DNA of 64,000 nt from Hippopus hippopus (Eukaryota > Mollusca > Bivalvia > Cardiida > Cardiidae), in contig OX328097.1 of NCBI GenBank assembly GCA_946811185.2, forward strand, positions 59,115,063 to 59,179,062. The letters run 5' to 3'. Made by a program: the position numbers and the translations under genes. Positions 1 through 10,109 of the stretch are shown piece by piece; the first letter of the stretch is position 1, and each line of letters begins with the position of its first letter. The notes beneath the pieces were generated by a model. That model did no database searches, was not told the DNA's origin, and worked only from the letters and a program-made list of their open reading frames with translations.

Positions 1-1079
1 AAGAAATTAAACAGTTATGTAAACAAGCATTTTTTGTCATTATATTTTTCTAGTGCCCTTAAAGATATTGTCGGGACCATATTTATGGATTCCGAGGAAG
101 AAGGCATTTGACAACACCTTGGAGATAAGAGAAAATGCTGATAAAATGCTTATAATCATCCTGATTATATCCTCATTATTGTAATCATTCTGATGTCCTA
201 TTTCACAATGTTTTCGACCATTTTGTAGACAGATTCCGTCACCAGAGCCATATTAAATTTGTTGTCTGCAAAATTAATGCTTTCAATGTGGAAAGCATTT
301 CCAGACAAAAAATCGAAATACTAATGTGATTCGAATGTTGAGGCTAATCTTGCAAAGGATAGAAATCATTACGGAAAAAGAAGAAAAATGCTGGTAACCA
401 ACATTTTTTTTCCTTTTTCCACAATTCTTTTAAAGGCCATCTTCCCAAGGGTCGATGAAATACGGGGTGGTGTGGTATAGGGTTAGCCCTTTACCACACA
501 ATCCCGAGTTTTAACAACTCTGAAAAAAAAAGGCTTTTGAAATCAGTGTAGGAAAAGGTGAATGGACTTTGTATAAAAATCGTTTTTGTCCAGTAACTCA
601 TAGCTTTGCAACATAATACAATGAAATTTACACAAGTATCGCTTATGCCCAACGGAAGAACCGTATGTTTTGGGGTCATAAAGGTAAAAGTCACTGATTT
701 ACTTCACTGGACCCAGCGACAAGACACCATACGGCGATATTGTGTTCCCTGCGAAAGTTTTAGACTTATCATTTTCCTTTAATCAATTTTTATCTGTACC
801 TGATCATGTGCGCACTGTGTAGTGTTTGCTCATTAACTAAAACTGAACATTTGGATGCACATGTGTGAAAGGTTGCAGACCAGAAACCAGATTATATCTA
901 GGAATACAGCTCGGCATCAGAGATCTTGCTTTAAAAGTTAAGGGATAAATCTATGAGAAATTATGAAAAAAAAGAAACCTTGGAAAGAAAATATTGTTAG
1001 AAGCCCAACTCAAAATATCAGGTTGTTCAACTGAGACCTCAGAGATACCCGTGTATTCAATCCCAGCCCCTTTCTCACG

Positions 1080-1265
1080 TGGTTCCTGGGTCCGTGTTCA
1101 CCAACCATTCTTACTTTCCAATGTTTTCCCAAATTTGACAGAAACACAAATTCTGATTGGCTAAACCAAATGGTTTAGCCAATCAGAAGTTGAGTTGCTT
1201 TCAAATTTGGAAAATTCTGGAGAATAAGACTAAGAATGTTCTTAAGAATGGTTGGTGGATACAGA
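1080..1265. repeat. Palindromic MITE, TTCACCAACCATTCTTA-end family
   Basis: The left end reads GTCCGTGTTCACCAACCATT. The centre is the palindrome GGCTAAACCAAATGGTTTAGCC, split here at its midpoint. The right end is AAGAATGGTTGGTGGATACA. Related copies with the same ends lie near 22890-23080, 26530-26735, 26745-26840 and 36510-36700, with more diverged ones near 11560-11720 and 28490-28630. Confidence 0.65.
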
Positions 1266-1344
1266 CTCTTCCTGGTCCACTGACCCTGCACATACACGAT
1301 CCTTGACTTGGCTTGAACGCGTGTTGCCTTGCTTTGATACATAG

Positions 1345-1640
1345 AGAATAGATGGTTGGTGTCTTGGATGGGTTAAGTTTATCGGGCAAGGCGGAGGAAT
1401 TTATCTGGTGAGCCAAAGGCGAACCGGATAAATTTCGGAGCCGAGCCCGATAAACTTAACCCATCCAAGACACCAGCCATTTATTCTATTTATCCTGTCA
1501 CTCACTGTAACGGAACAAAACAAGCAAACGGATTAAAAAAAACACATTGATTAAGACCGTACCTTTAAAAAATTTCCGGAGCCGAACTTGATCGACTTTC
1601 CCAATCCAAGACACCAACCGTCTATTTTATTTATCCCTTT
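1345..1640. repeat. Palindromic element with 43-bp arms plus a partial second arm
   Basis: An arm reading AGATGGTTGGTGTCTTGGAT and onward (about 1345-1387) is matched by its reverse complement at about 1446-1489, with a spacer of about 58 bp. A third, diverged copy of the right arm lies at about 1570-1640. No coding capacity is seen. It looks like a foldback or MITE-type element; the superfamily is not assigned. Confidence 0.7.
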
Positions 1641-2087
1641 TCTCAATTATAATCCAAAATCCGACTGAATTGAACATTTCGCTCGAAATAAGGCACATAT
1701 TGACATCTGTTTCACTAGATCTATGAGAAACTTTAAAAAAGGAAGAACCGTGTTTACAACACCCTCTGGATATGCAGCTGCAATAATGACGTCATGAATG
1801 ATATTGTCTACGTCATAATTATTAAACGCGAGGTATATCCGCAGAAAAATAATGTGGCGAAGAAGACAATGTGTTTTAACATAACAGACTATTAATGAAA
1901 CGAGCAAAAGTATTCGCTAGCGATTGATTTATTCATTACGGCAGGAAGACGCTTGGTTGAAAATAGTCCCAGTTAGCAGGTGCGCACATAGCGGTCACGT
2001 GACCAACTGACGGATATCAAAAAAAATATACGGCACCCTGTTATCGGGTCGAAATTGTAGAAGGTGACCGGATAAAAGATGATTTTG

Positions 2088-2335
2088 GTGACATACATTT
2101 AGCGAAAGTCGACGTCACATTTAAAACTGGATTATTGGGTAATTTAGTAGACACTTCAACGATGATATGCATTGTCGGAAAGCGTATGTCAACCAAAACC
2201 TATCACTAAGATCCCTGACATTGATTGACATAAAAATGATAAAACATAACCACAAAATTTCCAGCAAATAGTCCCCAGAAAACTAGCTTTGTGTCATTGG
2301 TATTCAAACTGCCAAGATTTGCAGTACCAAATCTG
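2088..2335 (-). pseudogene. Relic fragment of the sushi-domain secreted protein gene
   Basis: This stretch matches the 3' part of the intact gene at 5054-6403 in the same orientation. The plus-strand text GACATACATTTAGCGAAAGT compares with GACATACATCCAGCCAAAGT near 5207, continuing through GTCGACGTCACA. Further along, AAAACTAGCTTTGTGTCATT compares with AAAACCAGCTTCTGTCATTG near 5395. Spacing between the two conserved blocks is close to that in the intact gene. The homologous part encodes the C-terminal domain. Frameshifts and the absence of flanking coding sequence make it non-functional. It could be a decayed tandem duplicate or a fragment left by rearrangement; the rest of that copy is not visible nearby. 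Confidence 0.75.
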
Positions 2336-2589
2336 CATTTTGCCAATCCCCCATTACATGTAGGTAACTTCGTCCCGTAACCTGCCTGTTTTAAAACTAT
2401 GTGGCAAAAAGAAATCTGTTTCTAATGCACAATTTCTTGTAAATTACAAGAATAATATTTTTCAATTACTGTGTACAGTCTGATTATTTGTTTCGTTTTA
2501 GGCATTCTGACCTTACTTTGTTGCTAATTATGGACAAGATTTACAGACTTCTGCCACAGACCTGCATAGACCGTCATGTTTAGCTGTTA

Positions 2590-3250
2590 AGAAATTATTG
2601 GCGCCTAGATCCAGGCTAACTAAATCAGACCGTCTAGATGTATACGAGGGCCTTTTTGGAAGTTCTGATAATAGGGGTATAAATCTACATATACTTAATC
2701 AATTTTTATTAAATATGCATGTAAAGAATGCTTCAGGGGTAGTGCATACTACAGTGACCATTTTTCTCGTGCTAAGAGCGCATCATTTCTTTATGCTCAT
2801 GGCGTGGTGCTCCAGTATCCAGTCCCAGAACACATCACTGTTACCGGAAATGTTTACGCTGAAAGAATCATACCTGCTGTTATTAACCATTACACAGAGG
2901 CCCGCCGGAACCGGAATGCGAGGATTTAAGTCTTCTCCTTGATAACGCCCCTGCTCACTAGTCAGCCCTCGTACAGACGATTTGAAAGCCAACGGACTTA
3001 GTACTTTGCTACACCCACAACGCAGTCCAGATATGGCACCTTGTGATTTCTGGCTGAATCCATACATTAAACAGTGTGTAAAACGACGAAAGATCGAGAC
3101 CCGCATCGATGTTGGACGCGTGATATATCAATTCACTAGTGCTGTACGCAAATCGGACTATAAAAAGGCATTTTCGGATTGGATCAAACGTTTAACAGGT
3201 CAAGGGAGAGAACTTCGAAGGACTGGAATGGGCAATTTTGAGTAGGTAAA
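2590..3250 (+). mobile_element. Decayed mariner-type transposase
   Basis: Conceptual translation in shifting frames gives pieces typical of mariner transposases: a block around 2800-2905 (YPVPEHITVTGNVYAERI), the LDNAPAH motif around 2938-2958, and an open stretch at 2982-3245 with HPQRSPDMAPCDFWL followed by a typical mariner C-terminus. Mariner elements encode a DD(34)D transposase that cuts and pastes at TA; the segment carrying the second and third catalytic Asp is recognisable. At least one stop (near 2917) and frameshifts separate the blocks, so the gene is dead. The N-terminal helix-turn-helix half was not recognised and terminal repeats were not located. Confidence 0.8.
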
Positions 3251-3439
3251 AGCAGTTTTACTGACCTGCGCCCATTATCAGAAGTTTCAAAATGGCCCTC
3301 GTATTTGTGTACAAGCTACATAAGGGCGGAAAGGCATCAGGATCAACTATTCTTAATAACGATTTAACACTATACCAAATGAGAATATTTTAGAGCTAGC
3401 TAAATTGATAGCATTTGCAGACGTCAAAACAAATGTGAA

Positions 3440-3660
3440 TCAAAAATTAAATTTGTCATTGAAAGGGTAGAAAGCATTTTGGAAAAAGGAGAAAATGCTG
3501 GGTACTAGCATTTTCTCCTTTAGCCAGAATGTTTTTAAAAGCCCTTTTCCATAGGGTAATTTAAATTCTGGATTGTGTGGTAAAAAGGTTAAACCAGTTT
3601 TTAAGAACTTTCTGACTTTCAAAGCCACACAATCACTAATTGGCTGAACCATATGCAATT
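3440..3660. repeat. TTAA-type hairpin MITE, diverged copy
   Basis: The core hairpin is at about 3477-3530 (GGAGAAAATGCTGGGTACTA and its complement). The flanks carry the family phrases 'GCATTTGCAGACG' on the left and 'GTGTGGTAAA' on the right. It is a diverged member of the 229-bp family best seen at 58830-59058. Confidence 0.6.
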
Positions 3661-3944
3661 TCTGATAGGCTAGTTCACTCAGTCAGAAATTTCGTAACTT
3701 TCTTGAATCTAGAAAAAGACTATGAATGCTAGTAACGCAGTTTCTGATAGGCTAAACCGAATGTTTTACGCTTTGACGAACTTTATAGTCTCAGAGCATC
3801 CCTTGTATAGTCGTTTGCGAATATCCACACTGTGCATGAACCTATTCTTTTTTAAGATTTCCATTTATGAAATCAACACACCTTTTTCACGTCCGAAACT
3901 ACCTCCAAACCTGTAGGTCTCGACCACATAATTAAACCTACCAC

Positions 3945-4180
3945 GGGCTCGGCCGAGCTCCAGTAGCACAGTCGGTAGCGTACAGGACTCAAAAACAGGT
4001 GATTATTGTTTCGACGATGGTTATGTGGGAAAGCAGCCAGTGGCTTGGAAGGAATAGTGTGCGGAGTACTGGTGAAAGAAACTCCAGGAAAGCATGGATA
4101 GGTGCACTGGCCGCCGCGATATAACTGAAATAATGTTGAAAACGGCGTTAAACACCATACAATCAAACAATCAATCAATC
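3945..4180 (+). repeat. tRNA-derived SINE
   Basis: A pol III A-box-like segment (TAGCACAGTCGGTAGCG) lies near 3963 and a B-box-like segment (TTGTTTCGACGATGG) near 4008. The body runs through 'GGCTTGGAAGGAATAGTGTG', and the 3' end is AAAACGGCGTTAAACACC followed by a short CAAT repeat. The same body and tail recur on the minus strand at 39340-39490, and the tail alone at about 8500-8520, 32677-32760 and 34037-34110. It has the structure of a SINE mobilised by a partner LINE that recognises the shared tail. Confidence 0.8.
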
Positions 4181-4439
4181 TCTGGCTCGGGGATTGGTCA
4201 GGTATGGGATAAGATAACGAGATGCTTTTAACAAACCTAAAATGAAATGGAATATAAGTTTAAGCCTTTCAGCCATAGGCTAAAGTAGGGTACTTTGCGG
4301 ACGGCATTGATCAAGATCAGACTGCACAGAACGTGCAGTCTGATCTTGATCTATGTCGTCCGCTAGCTTGGTCAGGTCAGAGGATAAAAATCTTTCTAGG
4401 TTTCAGTAAATTGTATTTCCAACTTTCCAAAGCGGCCGG

Positions 4440-4720
4440 CTTTATAGAGCCATGCTTTGTGGAAAATGGGGCTTAATCATGCATCTGCAAAAGGCAACGA
4501 CTCAGGTCAGCCTCTGCGGACTGCGCAGGCTGACTTTTGCCGAAACTTTAAATGATATTGCTTAATTTTCTGTATATCACAGGACCAGCGTACCTCGCGA
4601 TTGAGTCGATTGTTAGACAAAATGGATTTGGTGGATCCATGATTAAGTTATGACTTGCTTTCTGCAATACATCACGGAGATATAGATCTATTCAGCGCCC
4701 TTTTGCCAGGGCATTGCAAG
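4440..4720. repeat. GAGCCATGCTCTG-end palindromic MITE
   Basis: The left end AGAGCCATGCTTTGTGGAAA is followed by a core in which AGGTCAGCCT pairs with GCGCAGGCTGAC, and the right end 'TTTTGCCAGGGCATTG' is degenerate. Other copies of this roughly 260-bp family are at 13049-13310, 21535-21795, 25229-25496, 26201-26455, 27121-27392, 27456-27712, 33580-34018 (interrupted), 41581-41822 and 46979-47237. Confidence 0.7.
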
Positions 4721-5053
4721 AGTTAAAGCCCAACTCAAACTGGGGACATTATTATTTTATTGTTTATCCGCCAAATTGGCGAGCATTGTAACAGCAATAA
4801 TAAAATAAACGGAATACAAAAGAATGGAAAAAATGAGAAAAAGAATAAGAATCACAGAACCAAAATGGTTAGAAAAAGAGGCAATGTACAACCAAAATTT
4901 TGCAATTGAAAGACGAAAATGCAAAAGCCCCTTCCTCGGCCAAACCGCGGGAGCACATTGTACAACCCAAAAAATAACAATGAGCAAATATATACAACCT
5001 AGAAAAGGAAAAAATACATGTATAAGGGAATGTGATAAATGAAAGATGAAAGA

Positions 5054-6403
5054 CTAAACAGGCAGTTCAACCGAGATCTCGAAGCTATCCGCGTAATCAA
5101 TTCCAGGTCCTTCCTCTAATTTTGTTGCCGATCCTGTGGCGCTGTAGATTATTCTTGTCCCGGCTTCACTGCGTGTTGTCTTACATGGATACAGTGGACT
5201 TTTTGTGACATACATCCAGCCAAAGTCGACGTCACAGTTGACTGAGTTGTCGGATAACTCTGTAGCCACTAAAAATCGATGGTACTTGCCGTCAGCAAGG
5301 TCTTGTCCACTGTAACTTATCCGCAAAGGCACGGCGTTTGTATTCTTGACCGACATAAGATCTGACCATGAGCTCTCTAATAGATTATCCACAGAAAACC
5401 AGCTTCTGTCATTGGTTTCCAAACCACTGAAGATTAGATAAGCAGCGACAGACTCGTCTTTGATCAGTTCTACCTTTATTCTCTGAATTGTGAGCGAAGA
5501 CCAAGCACTTATAATCTCGTCATTACGATACTGACAATGTTCATAATAAGTTCTGTTTATCCCACCAACTCCAAATCTAAAACCTCCACTAATAGAATTT
5601 GGAAATCCCGAGTTCATACGAAAAATCAATTTCCAAGGTTCCAAGTTTTCTCTGTCACAACAAACCCAATTCATTGTGTCACTCCAGTTTCCGGTTACAG
5701 TATAACAGGTAGGAACGAAAGCCTGTTTAAGCACATAATTGTCATCGCACAAAACATGTGCTCGAAATGTGTCCTCGTCTAACCTTGACATTGTGACCGT
5801 CCCGTGCTGCACTTCCGGTAGCTCGCAGTTCGTGCAGGAAATGTTAGTATCTGTCCACATGCCATCTCTTCCACAAACTGTAGTGTCCATTACGTCTCCA
5901 AACGGTGCTTCACAAGCATAGAGTCGCTTCGAACCTATTTTTCTTGAATTTCCGAACAGGCGTGATCCCAAAAGATTCCTTGGTGCCTGGCACATATTTA
6001 TTTCACACGTCCTGTCAATTGCATCTCGTCTTACGTCACAGTCATACATATCTGGACAACCATCACATCTATTACGTATATGTAACACGGTTTCATCGCT
6101 CTTCCATACGTCCATATTTATCATTCCAAGCTTAGGTAACTGGCTCCATACACCTCGATCTACAACATCCGCCGAATGCAGCTCACAAATTGAAAACCTC
6201 CGCAGGAAAGATATAGAGCTGCAAAATCTTCGAAACGCGCATTCCTCCCGGCATGTTTTAAAGTCTGTCCCGTAAATTCTATGTGTAATCCTGTCTGAAT
6301 CGTAAACACTTCTGGATACAACAGGTGTAGCCATATAAAACACTATCATAAGAACCGAGGCTGGAATTCGTGACTCGACAGCTGAACTTTTCATTGCCAT
6401 CAT
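5054..6403 (-). CDS. Secreted cysteine-rich protein with sushi-like domains
   Basis: A 449-residue uninterrupted frame. I start at the Met codon at 6401-6403; the frame is open to another Met at 6463, and a third Met (6392-6394) has a purine at -3. Residues 4-30 form a signal peptide (hydrophobic ASVLMIVFYMATPVV). Next comes a PAN/apple-like Cys cluster (about residues 35-77), then two sushi (CCP)-like modules (about 130-180 and 183-230) with the usual CxxP, G-W and final Cys pattern. A beta-rich C-terminal domain of about 220 residues follows, starting at PWKLIFRMNSG and containing FGWMYV. This architecture is common in expanded families of secreted molluscan and lancelet proteins and suggests a recognition or matrix role, but no specific function can be assigned. 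The gene has no introns here, so it may be a retrocopy or a single-exon family member. A relic copy lies at 2088-2335. Confidence 0.8.
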   Translation of the reverse strand: MMAMKSSAVESRIPASVLMIVFYMATPVVSRSVYDSDRITHRIYGTDFKTCREECAFRRFCSSISFLRRFSICELHSADVVDRGVWSQLPKLGMINMDVWKSDETVLHIRNRCDGCPDMYDCDVRRDAIDRTCEINMCQAPRNLLGSRLFGNSRKIGSKRLYACEAPFGDVMDTTVCGRDGMWTDTNISCTNCELPEVQHGTVTMSRLDEDTFRAHVLCDDNYVLKQAFVPTCYTVTGNWSDTMNWVCCDRENLEPWKLIFRMNSGFPNSISGGFRFGVGGINRTYYEHCQYRNDEIISAWSSLTIQRIKVELIKDESVAAYLIFSGLETNDRSWFSVDNLLESSWSDLMSVKNTNAVPLRISYSGQDLADGKYHRFLVATELSDNSVNCDVDFGWMYVTKSPLYPCKTTRSEAGTRIIYSATGSATKLEEGPGIDYADSFEISVELPV

Positions 6404-6539
6404 GGGTAAATTCAAGATACACTGATAATGTCGAACTAACAGCAAACCGTGTTTGACAAGCAATGCTGTGACCCTGAACTCGCCGAGAATTGCCTTCTTT
6501 TACCTTTTACCAGACGCCAACACCTCAGATTTGTTCAAA

Positions 6540-6735
6540 TTGAAAGCATCTGCAGGAGACAAATCAGATATAGCTCATCCTAATGTAAGTTAATCGTGAA
6601 AAGATAGAAAACGTTGTGGGAAAAGAAGAAAATGCTGGTTACCAGCATTTTCTCCTTTTCCCACAACGTTTTCAAAAGCTTTCTTTCCCAGGGGCCGTTA
6701 AACTCGGGATTGAATGGTAAAGGGTTTATCCATCG
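6540..6735. repeat. TTAA-type hairpin MITE
   Basis: The core hairpin at about 6612-6668 has the family stem (GAAAATGCTGGTTACCAGCA with GGAAAAG and CTTTTCC outside). The left flank has 'TTGAAAGCATCTGCAG' and the right flank 'AACTCGGGATTGAATGGTAAAGGG'. It lies about 140 bp upstream of the sushi-protein start codon. Confidence 0.7.
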
Positions 6736-7456
6736 ATTCCTGCTGACGAACTTTCATCTTGCAGTCCTGAGAGTGATTTTTCTAAAACACCATGCTAGAA
6801 TGAGAAATTGCTTAGTGACGAAAAAAAATTTCCTTCTGCCAGAATGTTTTAACTGGAATTAATTTATCAGACCTTAATCTTTGGAGAAAATATGTAATTT
6901 TCAAGGACATTACCAAATTCGTTTGTTCGCAATTTTCGTTTAAGCGGGAATGAGTTAACTCTTTGCAAAACGACAAATATTTGAACTTGTCCAATTAAGA
7001 AAGCATATGCAGACGAAATATCGCATATGGCTGAAATAGTCGAAATTGTATTTGAAAGGTAAGAAAACAGTGTGGGAAAAGGAGAAAATGGTGATTACCA
7101 TCATTTTCTCTTTTACCACAATGTTTTTATGTCTTCTCTCTCAAGGTCGTTGGAACTCGGCCGTTGAAACACGGTGTTGTGTGGCAAAGAGTCAACTCGC
7201 TCGGCGCTAGATATATCCTCGACCTAGTTGGATGACTATAAAATTCTACCCCGTGTAACTCGGAAATATCTTTACCCTATAAACTTGACCTAACAGGGGG
7301 ACGCCATAGATCCAAGATTAGACAGCACGTTCTTTGCAGTCTGATCTTCATCCATGCCGTCCGCAAAACCCCCTGTTTTCGCGTAGGGGGAACAAAGAGT
7401 TAATAAATGATAAAATCTCTATTTGAAATCTTTCTCCCTCCAGGGACAGTGATTTT

Positions 7457-7680
7457 CACCCTTTACTAAACAAACTTTTGACTTGTCCATTTTACAAGCA
7501 TTTGCGGACGAGAAACTAACCATGACTCAAATACTGGTAATTTTTATTGAATGGATAGAAAACATTGTAGGAAAAGGAGAAAATGCTGGTAACCAGCATT
7601 TTCTCCTTTTCCCACAATGTTTTTGAAAGGCTTCTAGCTCAGGGTTGTTAAAGGACGGATTTGTTTGGTAAAGGGTTAAC
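7457..7680. repeat. TTAA-type hairpin MITE
   Basis: The left end ACCCTTTACTAAAC and the right end GTTTGGTAAAGGGTTAACCC are inverted repeats around a hairpin at about 7567-7625. Length matches the 229-bp family. Two further hairpins of the family follow at about 8180-8240 and 9062-9125 and a weaker one at 9295-9350, making a cluster upstream of the RING gene. Confidence 0.75.
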
Positions 7681-8499
7681 CCTTGAAACGACCTTGAAAA
7701 CAAAAAGACATTTCAAAGAAAGAAATAAAGGACAAACAGCACTTGTAAATATGACTGTTCTTTTAGTTATAGATTATCTTAACAAAGCGGAGAGATTAGA
7801 TCAAGGTTTAGACCACACATTTTGTGCAGTCTGATCTTGATCTTCACAGTCCGCAAAAGCAGCTAGAACGGTGCTGCAAGGACTTAATCGTCAATTAGAT
7901 TCTCATTAGACCGGAAAATTCATGAATTAATTATATATTGGATGGATGACTATTTTAAAGTTGCAAATTCTCATGAATCTAAATTCTATGAATCCATCCT
8001 CATCCCATGTTTTGTGCTTAAGCAAGACACTTCAAAGCCCCGGGATGAACGCAGGAAACACGTGAACAAGTAAGCTGTCGCCGGTATATGCTAGAAAAAA
8101 ATCTGGAAGTGGAGAGAACACCAATTAACCCTTTACCACGCAATCTTTAGTTTTAATGGTCCTGAGAAAGAAGCCTTTTGAAAAAATTGTGGAAAAAGGA
8201 GAAAATGCTGGTAACCAGCATTTTCTTCTTTTCCCACAATATTTTCTACTCTATCACAGAACTTAAATGCTCAATTTTACAAGTTCTGAATTTGTTGACT
8301 GTTTCAAATTCGGAAAGGTCTTAAATTTGTCGTTTTGGAAAAGATTAAACAGGCGGTCGGTCGATCAAGGTGGGTCCGGATCGGTCACTTAGTCGATCAT
8401 AAATGAGTATGCATACATGTGAAGTCATTTTGTCTGAAAGAAATACGCTGCATGGTTGAATGAATGGCTTCATGACAATCTTTACTGCCTTTTAGAGAA

Positions 8500-8755
8500 A
8501 TAGGTTTGTTAAGTTTTTACGCCGCTTTCCACAGTTCTACATATATATCACAGCGAAAGCTCACCCCTTCGTGTTCTCCGTCCTGGATGCCACTAGTGCT
8601 AGGTCTTGGCTCTGTAGTGCCTTGTCCGAGAACACTCCCGAGAGATCAGCGCCACCAGCGGGGATTGAACAAAGATCTCGCAATAACAAACTCTAAGCCT
8701 AAGACACTTGCCCTAGGAGAGCCAAGACTGCGGGTTGGGCAAAATCGGCACAGGT
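8500..8755 (-). repeat. tRNA-derived SINE, minus orientation
   Basis: Read on the minus strand, a B-box-like segment TTTGTTCAATCCCCGC occurs near 8675. The element ends at its 3' side with GAAAGCGGCGTAAAAACTTA, which resembles the GCGTTAAAC tail of the SINE at 3945-4180. The body differs from that SINE, so it is a different head on a shared tail type. A chance frame across this stretch is not coding. Confidence 0.6.
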
Positions 8756-9645
8756 AAAGTAAAGGCATGCCTTTCAAATATTTAATAATGAACTTCTGGT
8801 ATCGACCTTTGACCGCCGCTTGTGTGGTCCCAGGGGCCACTGATGCTTTTGATGTAAAGTAAATCAACAATAAGTATACCCTTATCAAATTTACAATCAG
8901 ATATGCATTGGAATTTTCGATAGGGCGACAAACCCGCATCCTTTACTTTCAAAACAGTCAATTCGTACATACGGATATATTGTAAATGACAGCCAGCTCA
9001 TGACTTCACCCTTTATCAACACATCCCGAGTTTTCACGGCTTTGTATCAGAAGGCTATTGAAAACATTGTGGAAAAAGGAGAAAATGCTGGTAACCAGCA
9101 TTTTCTCCTTTACCCACAATATTTTCTACCCTATCAAAGACAGGAATTTAATTTTTGGTCTGCAAATGCTTTCAGTTTGGTCCAATCCAAAATTTTGTGG
9201 TTTGGTAAAGGATAGATCGACAGTCATTAAACAATTACCATTCAGTCTTTCGTTTTAACGACCCTGAGAAAGTGGGCTTCTATCTGAACACATTGTGGGA
9301 AAAGAAGAAAAAACTGGTAATCAGTAATTTCTTCTTTTCCCAAAATATATTCTACTCTATAAATGAGAATGTGCTATGATTTAAGCCAAATTTACGCTGT
9401 CGTCTTAAATGCGAGTGGTCAAAATTTTCTCTGTTTCCTACCATGTTTTCTGCCCCATCATAGACGTGTCCTGCGATTTGAGCTACATTTAATCTGTCGT
9501 CTTAAACTGGTCTCAATATGGACCAGTCTAAAACTTTGTCGTTTGGTACAGGGTTAAGATATAAGATCGAATGAATTCATTTTTTTAAGGATCAGTATAC
9601 TGTGATAATAGAAAAATTCATGAATTCCGCCCCCTCTCGCCCTTT

Positions 9646-9687
9646 CCCCCCCCCCCCCACCCCCCCCCCCCCCACACACACACACAT
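9646..9687. repeat. Poly-C and CA simple repeat
   Basis: Runs of C are followed by (CA)n. It is low-complexity sequence with no other feature. Confidence 0.95.
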
Positions 9688-10085
9688 AAGGCAAAAACGA
9701 TACAGTACACACATACACTGACGTTCTCTGTAATATCTTTTATTAATTTGTGACAGTAGAGTTACACCTTTTTCGTTAGAAAATATTCCAGAACCTTTTG
9801 TGCAGGCTCGCAGAAGCACTCAAAAGGGATGCTATACAATTTTCAACAGCATGCCTTACGCGTATGCTTGAATCATTCGGCAGATCTCGAGAAGTCCGTC
9901 GACCAAGTTAAATGCAGTTACGGAATTGACCGAGTTGTTACGAATGATGATAATATGTGTCATGAGGCATACGTCATCATCTCTGCGCATGTCAACGTCG
10001 TTACTGTGAGAGACAACGTTTTAATCTGTGACGTAAAGTTAAGCAGAAATTTATGTAAAGATATAAAAAGGCGTTGAACTGCAAC

Positions 10086-10109
10086 ATGGAAGAGATTAAA
10101 GTTTGTTAA
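10086..10109 (+). promoter_or_regulatory. Short upstream ORF abutting the RING-gene start
   Basis: ATG at 10086 opens a 7-codon frame (MEEIKVC) that ends in TAA at 10107-10109. The next base is the A of the proposed start ATG at 10110. The two are in the same frame, so reading through or initiating past the TAA would be needed. If this region is in the mature 5' leader it could lower translation of the main frame. Whether it is transcribed is not known. Confidence 0.4.

Noticed and set aside
4824..5042. 72-codon frame downstream of the sushi gene
   Set aside because: Lys-rich chance translation of AT-rich sequence with no other support.
9829..10077. 82-codon frame just upstream of the RING gene
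   Set aside because: No recognisable content, not in phase with a splice to the RING exon, and ends before the start codon.
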